From NCBI GenBank assembly GCA_030745955.1, contig JASLNQ010000107.1, positions 1-7,385 on the forward strand: DNA of 7,385 nt, written 5' to 3'. Below, piece after piece: positions 5,949 to 7,385 of this stretch (its first letter is position 1; each line of letters opens with the position of its first letter). The position numbers were made by a program, and so were the translations under genes. The notes beneath the pieces are model-generated. The model did not search any database, was not told the DNA's origin, and was given only the letters and a program-made list of their open reading frames with translations. The stretch is from Dehalococcoidia bacterium. GTDB taxonomy: Bacteria; Chloroflexota; Dehalococcoidia; UBA1151; UBA1328.

Positions 5949-7283
5949 TCACGCGTCGATTGCCACCGCCGCGGTCGCCCAGCCAAACTCGGTGCCCCGC
6001 ATGCCCCGTCCGGACTCCGGCGAATAAAACTCACGGAAATCCTCCAGGGCTGCCTCTTTCGACCGCTCGGCGATAGTCCTGGCTTCCTCCGCGTACCCGT
6101 TCGCTTTCAAACCCCGCGCCAGCAGCCAGTTCAGGTTCATGCAGATAGGCCCGCGCCAGATCATCGCTTCACTCTCGGCATCGTAAGAAGGTTCCGACGC
6201 TGCGACACTCGGTACAGGGAACGGTCGCCAGAAGTGTTCAGGGGCGGTGAGGTACCTGTCGACGACCGCCGCAGTCCGTTCAGTGGGGGCATCCTCGAGG
6301 ATCAACGGGAATATGGCGCCGACGGAGAGCGTGGTATCCGGTATGTGGTCGGCGCCGGTCAGGTAGGTGTAATGGCCGCGCCCGGCATCCCAGCAACGTT
6401 CGTTCAGCGCCGCAGTCGTTCTCGCCGCCTGCTCCGCCGCGCTCGCTGCCGAACCCACGTCCCCGGCTGCCTCATGCAGGCGTGCCAGGGTCGTCCATGC
6501 GTCACCGTAGACCGAGTTCATGAACGGATCGATTACGATGAAACGATCTCGCTTCAGCAGGGTGCGGTAGTCGAAGTTCCTCCCTCGAACGATGTTGTAC
6601 CAGTCGAGCTTCCGGTTTGCCCACAGCACACGCATACGGCCCGGGTTCGATAATCCCAGCGCCCGGTCGAACGATGGATTGTTGTCGAGACCGGCTTCGT
6701 ATGGCGAAATGATCCCGATGAGGCCCGACCCGCCGGGGTCACGCTCCCCGCTGAGCCAATCGTAAAACGCCCGGACTTTGGGCAGAAACGCGGTCAGTAC
6801 CTCGGGATCGGCGGTCTGGAGCCACAGCTCTTCAAGCGCCTGGGCCAGCACTGGCGGCTGGATCATGCCCGAGTGCCGCCGTCGCCACTCCCCGATCCGG
6901 CTCTGGCCGTAGATTGCGCTCATCAGTGGCCCGCGCCTGCCCCAGTAGACCAGGTGGCCGACGAATCCATCGTCCCTCTGCGTAGTGAGGAGGGTGTTCA
7001 ACTCGGCCCGGGCCATCGCCGGGTTTAGCCGAGAGAGGGCGATGATGTGGAAACACGAATCCCACAACCACTGCCAGTGATACCGGCCGGGCGATGGAAT
7101 CGAGTATTCATAGTTGAACCTGTAGTAAGGATCGTATCCTGTGCGGCGGTTGGCGATTAGTCTCGCCAGGGCCTTCTGTTCCAGCGTGTTGCCGTTTCCT
7201 GCTTCGTCGGGGACCGGTTCGTTTCCAGTTTTCGCATTCGTATTCACGAAATCGAGTTTAGGCACTGACCCGGTCAATGTCAT
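5949..7283 (-). CDS. GH63 / MGH1-like glycoside hydrolase, possibly glucosyl- or mannosylglycerate hydrolase
   Basis: The 444-residue protein has the (alpha/alpha)6-barrel signature of the GH63/mannosylglycerate-hydrolase group. It has no signal peptide, so it is probably cytosolic. Visible motifs in order are YHWQWLWDSCF (68-78), TQRDDGFVGHL (101-111), SPYEAGLDNNPSFD (193-206), the region around DPFMNSVYGDAW (252-263), WRGPICMNLNWLL (376-388) and EFYSPESG (418-425), followed by GTEFGWATA. By analogy with Thermus mannosylglycerate hydrolase and E. coli YgjK, Asp200 is the likely general acid and Glu418 the likely base. Members of this group hydrolyse compatible solutes such as glucosylglycerate and mannosylglycerate or trim glucosylated oligosaccharides; the substrate cannot be read from the sequence. 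Residues 1-33 look unstructured and the true start could lie downstream, although no internal Met occurs before residue 90. The ATG at 7283 has only a weak GGG upstream. It is co-directional with pstB but probably a separate unit. Confidence 0.8.
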   Translation of the reverse strand: MTLTGSVPKLDFVNTNAKTGNEPVPDEAGNGNTLEQKALARLIANRRTGYDPYYRFNYEYSIPSPGRYHWQWLWDSCFHIIALSRLNPAMARAELNTLLTTQRDDGFVGHLVYWGRRGPLMSAIYGQSRIGEWRRRHSGMIQPPVLAQALEELWLQTADPEVLTAFLPKVRAFYDWLSGERDPGGSGLIGIISPYEAGLDNNPSFDRALGLSNPGRMRVLWANRKLDWYNIVRGRNFDYRTLLKRDRFIVIDPFMNSVYGDAWTTLARLHEAAGDVGSAASAAEQAARTTAALNERCWDAGRGHYTYLTGADHIPDTTLSVGAIFPLILEDAPTERTAAVVDRYLTAPEHFWRPFPVPSVAASEPSYDAESEAMIWRGPICMNLNWLLARGLKANGYAEEARTIAERSKEAALEDFREFYSPESGRGMRGTEFGWATAAVAIDA

Positions 7284-7309
7284 CTGCCCAACCCGCCAGC
7301 CCGTTGCTA

Positions 7310-7329
7310 AACTGGACGTTTACCCAGTT
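7310..7329. promoter_or_regulatory. Inverted repeat upstream of the glycoside hydrolase, possible operator
   Basis: AACTGG (7310-7315) and CCAGTT (7324-7329) form a perfect 6-base inverted repeat with an 8-base centre. It overlaps a second short dyad, TAAAC/GTTTA (7308-7322). The site is about 27-46 bases before the gene's start codon, where a sugar-responsive repressor could bind. Either dyad could also arise by chance, and no matching regulator is in view. Confidence 0.25.
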
Positions 7330-7385
7330 AACTCCTTCCAATGTCCCCCTCGTCTCCTCCTTCCGGCAGGTCGGCGGCTTCCAGT

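Noticed and set aside
5847..6653. A 268-codon plus-strand open frame entering the glycoside hydrolase gene
   Set aside because: Most of it lies opposite the conserved hydrolase. The product is Arg/Pro-rich and there is no ribosome binding site.

Overview
This window is about 60% G+C and densely packed with genes. It carries seven protein-coding genes, all complete, and I see no RNA genes, insertion sequences or CRISPR arrays. The most likely source is a Gram-positive-like or deep-branching bacterium, with Chloroflexota my best guess. The reasons are the GAAC-N4-GTTC (Bacillus/Actinobacteria/Dehalococcoides-type) SOS boxes, a short four-cysteine/HTH protein of a kind I associate with Chloroflexota, and a MEMO protein with an N-terminal extension. 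No 16S or ribosomal marker is present, so this placement is tentative.

Left part (1-1584): a minus-strand cinA gene (114-1349) whose C-terminal amidase domain appears to have lost its catalytic residues. It is followed by a 235-base divergent intergenic region with back-to-back promoters. The rightward promoter is a near-consensus TTGACA/GATAAT pair with three tandem GAAC-N4-GTTC palindromes at 1521, 1540 and 1560. This is the layout of a tightly LexA-repressed SOS promoter.

Middle (1585-4110): three co-directional genes downstream of that promoter. They are a 239-residue protein I do not recognise (the presumptive SOS-induced product), a 137-residue protein with a Cys4 cluster followed by a helix-turn-helix, and a 439-residue MEMO-family (AmmeMemoRadiSam B-like) protein. 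The gaps are 48 and 24 bases, so an operon is possible, although a weak hairpin follows the first gene.

Right part (4151-7283): three minus-strand genes. A cytosolic GH63/MGH1-like glycoside hydrolase (5949-7283) lies farthest upstream. After a 217-base gap with a possible Pho-type regulatory repeat come pstB (4898-5731) and phoU (4151-4870), 27 bases apart. PstB is the ATPase of the high-affinity phosphate transporter and PhoU its negative regulator. The transporter's permease and binding-protein genes (pstSCA) are not next to them here.

The best candidate for something undescribed is the triple-SOS-box promoter driving an unrecognised protein and its Cys4-HTH neighbour.
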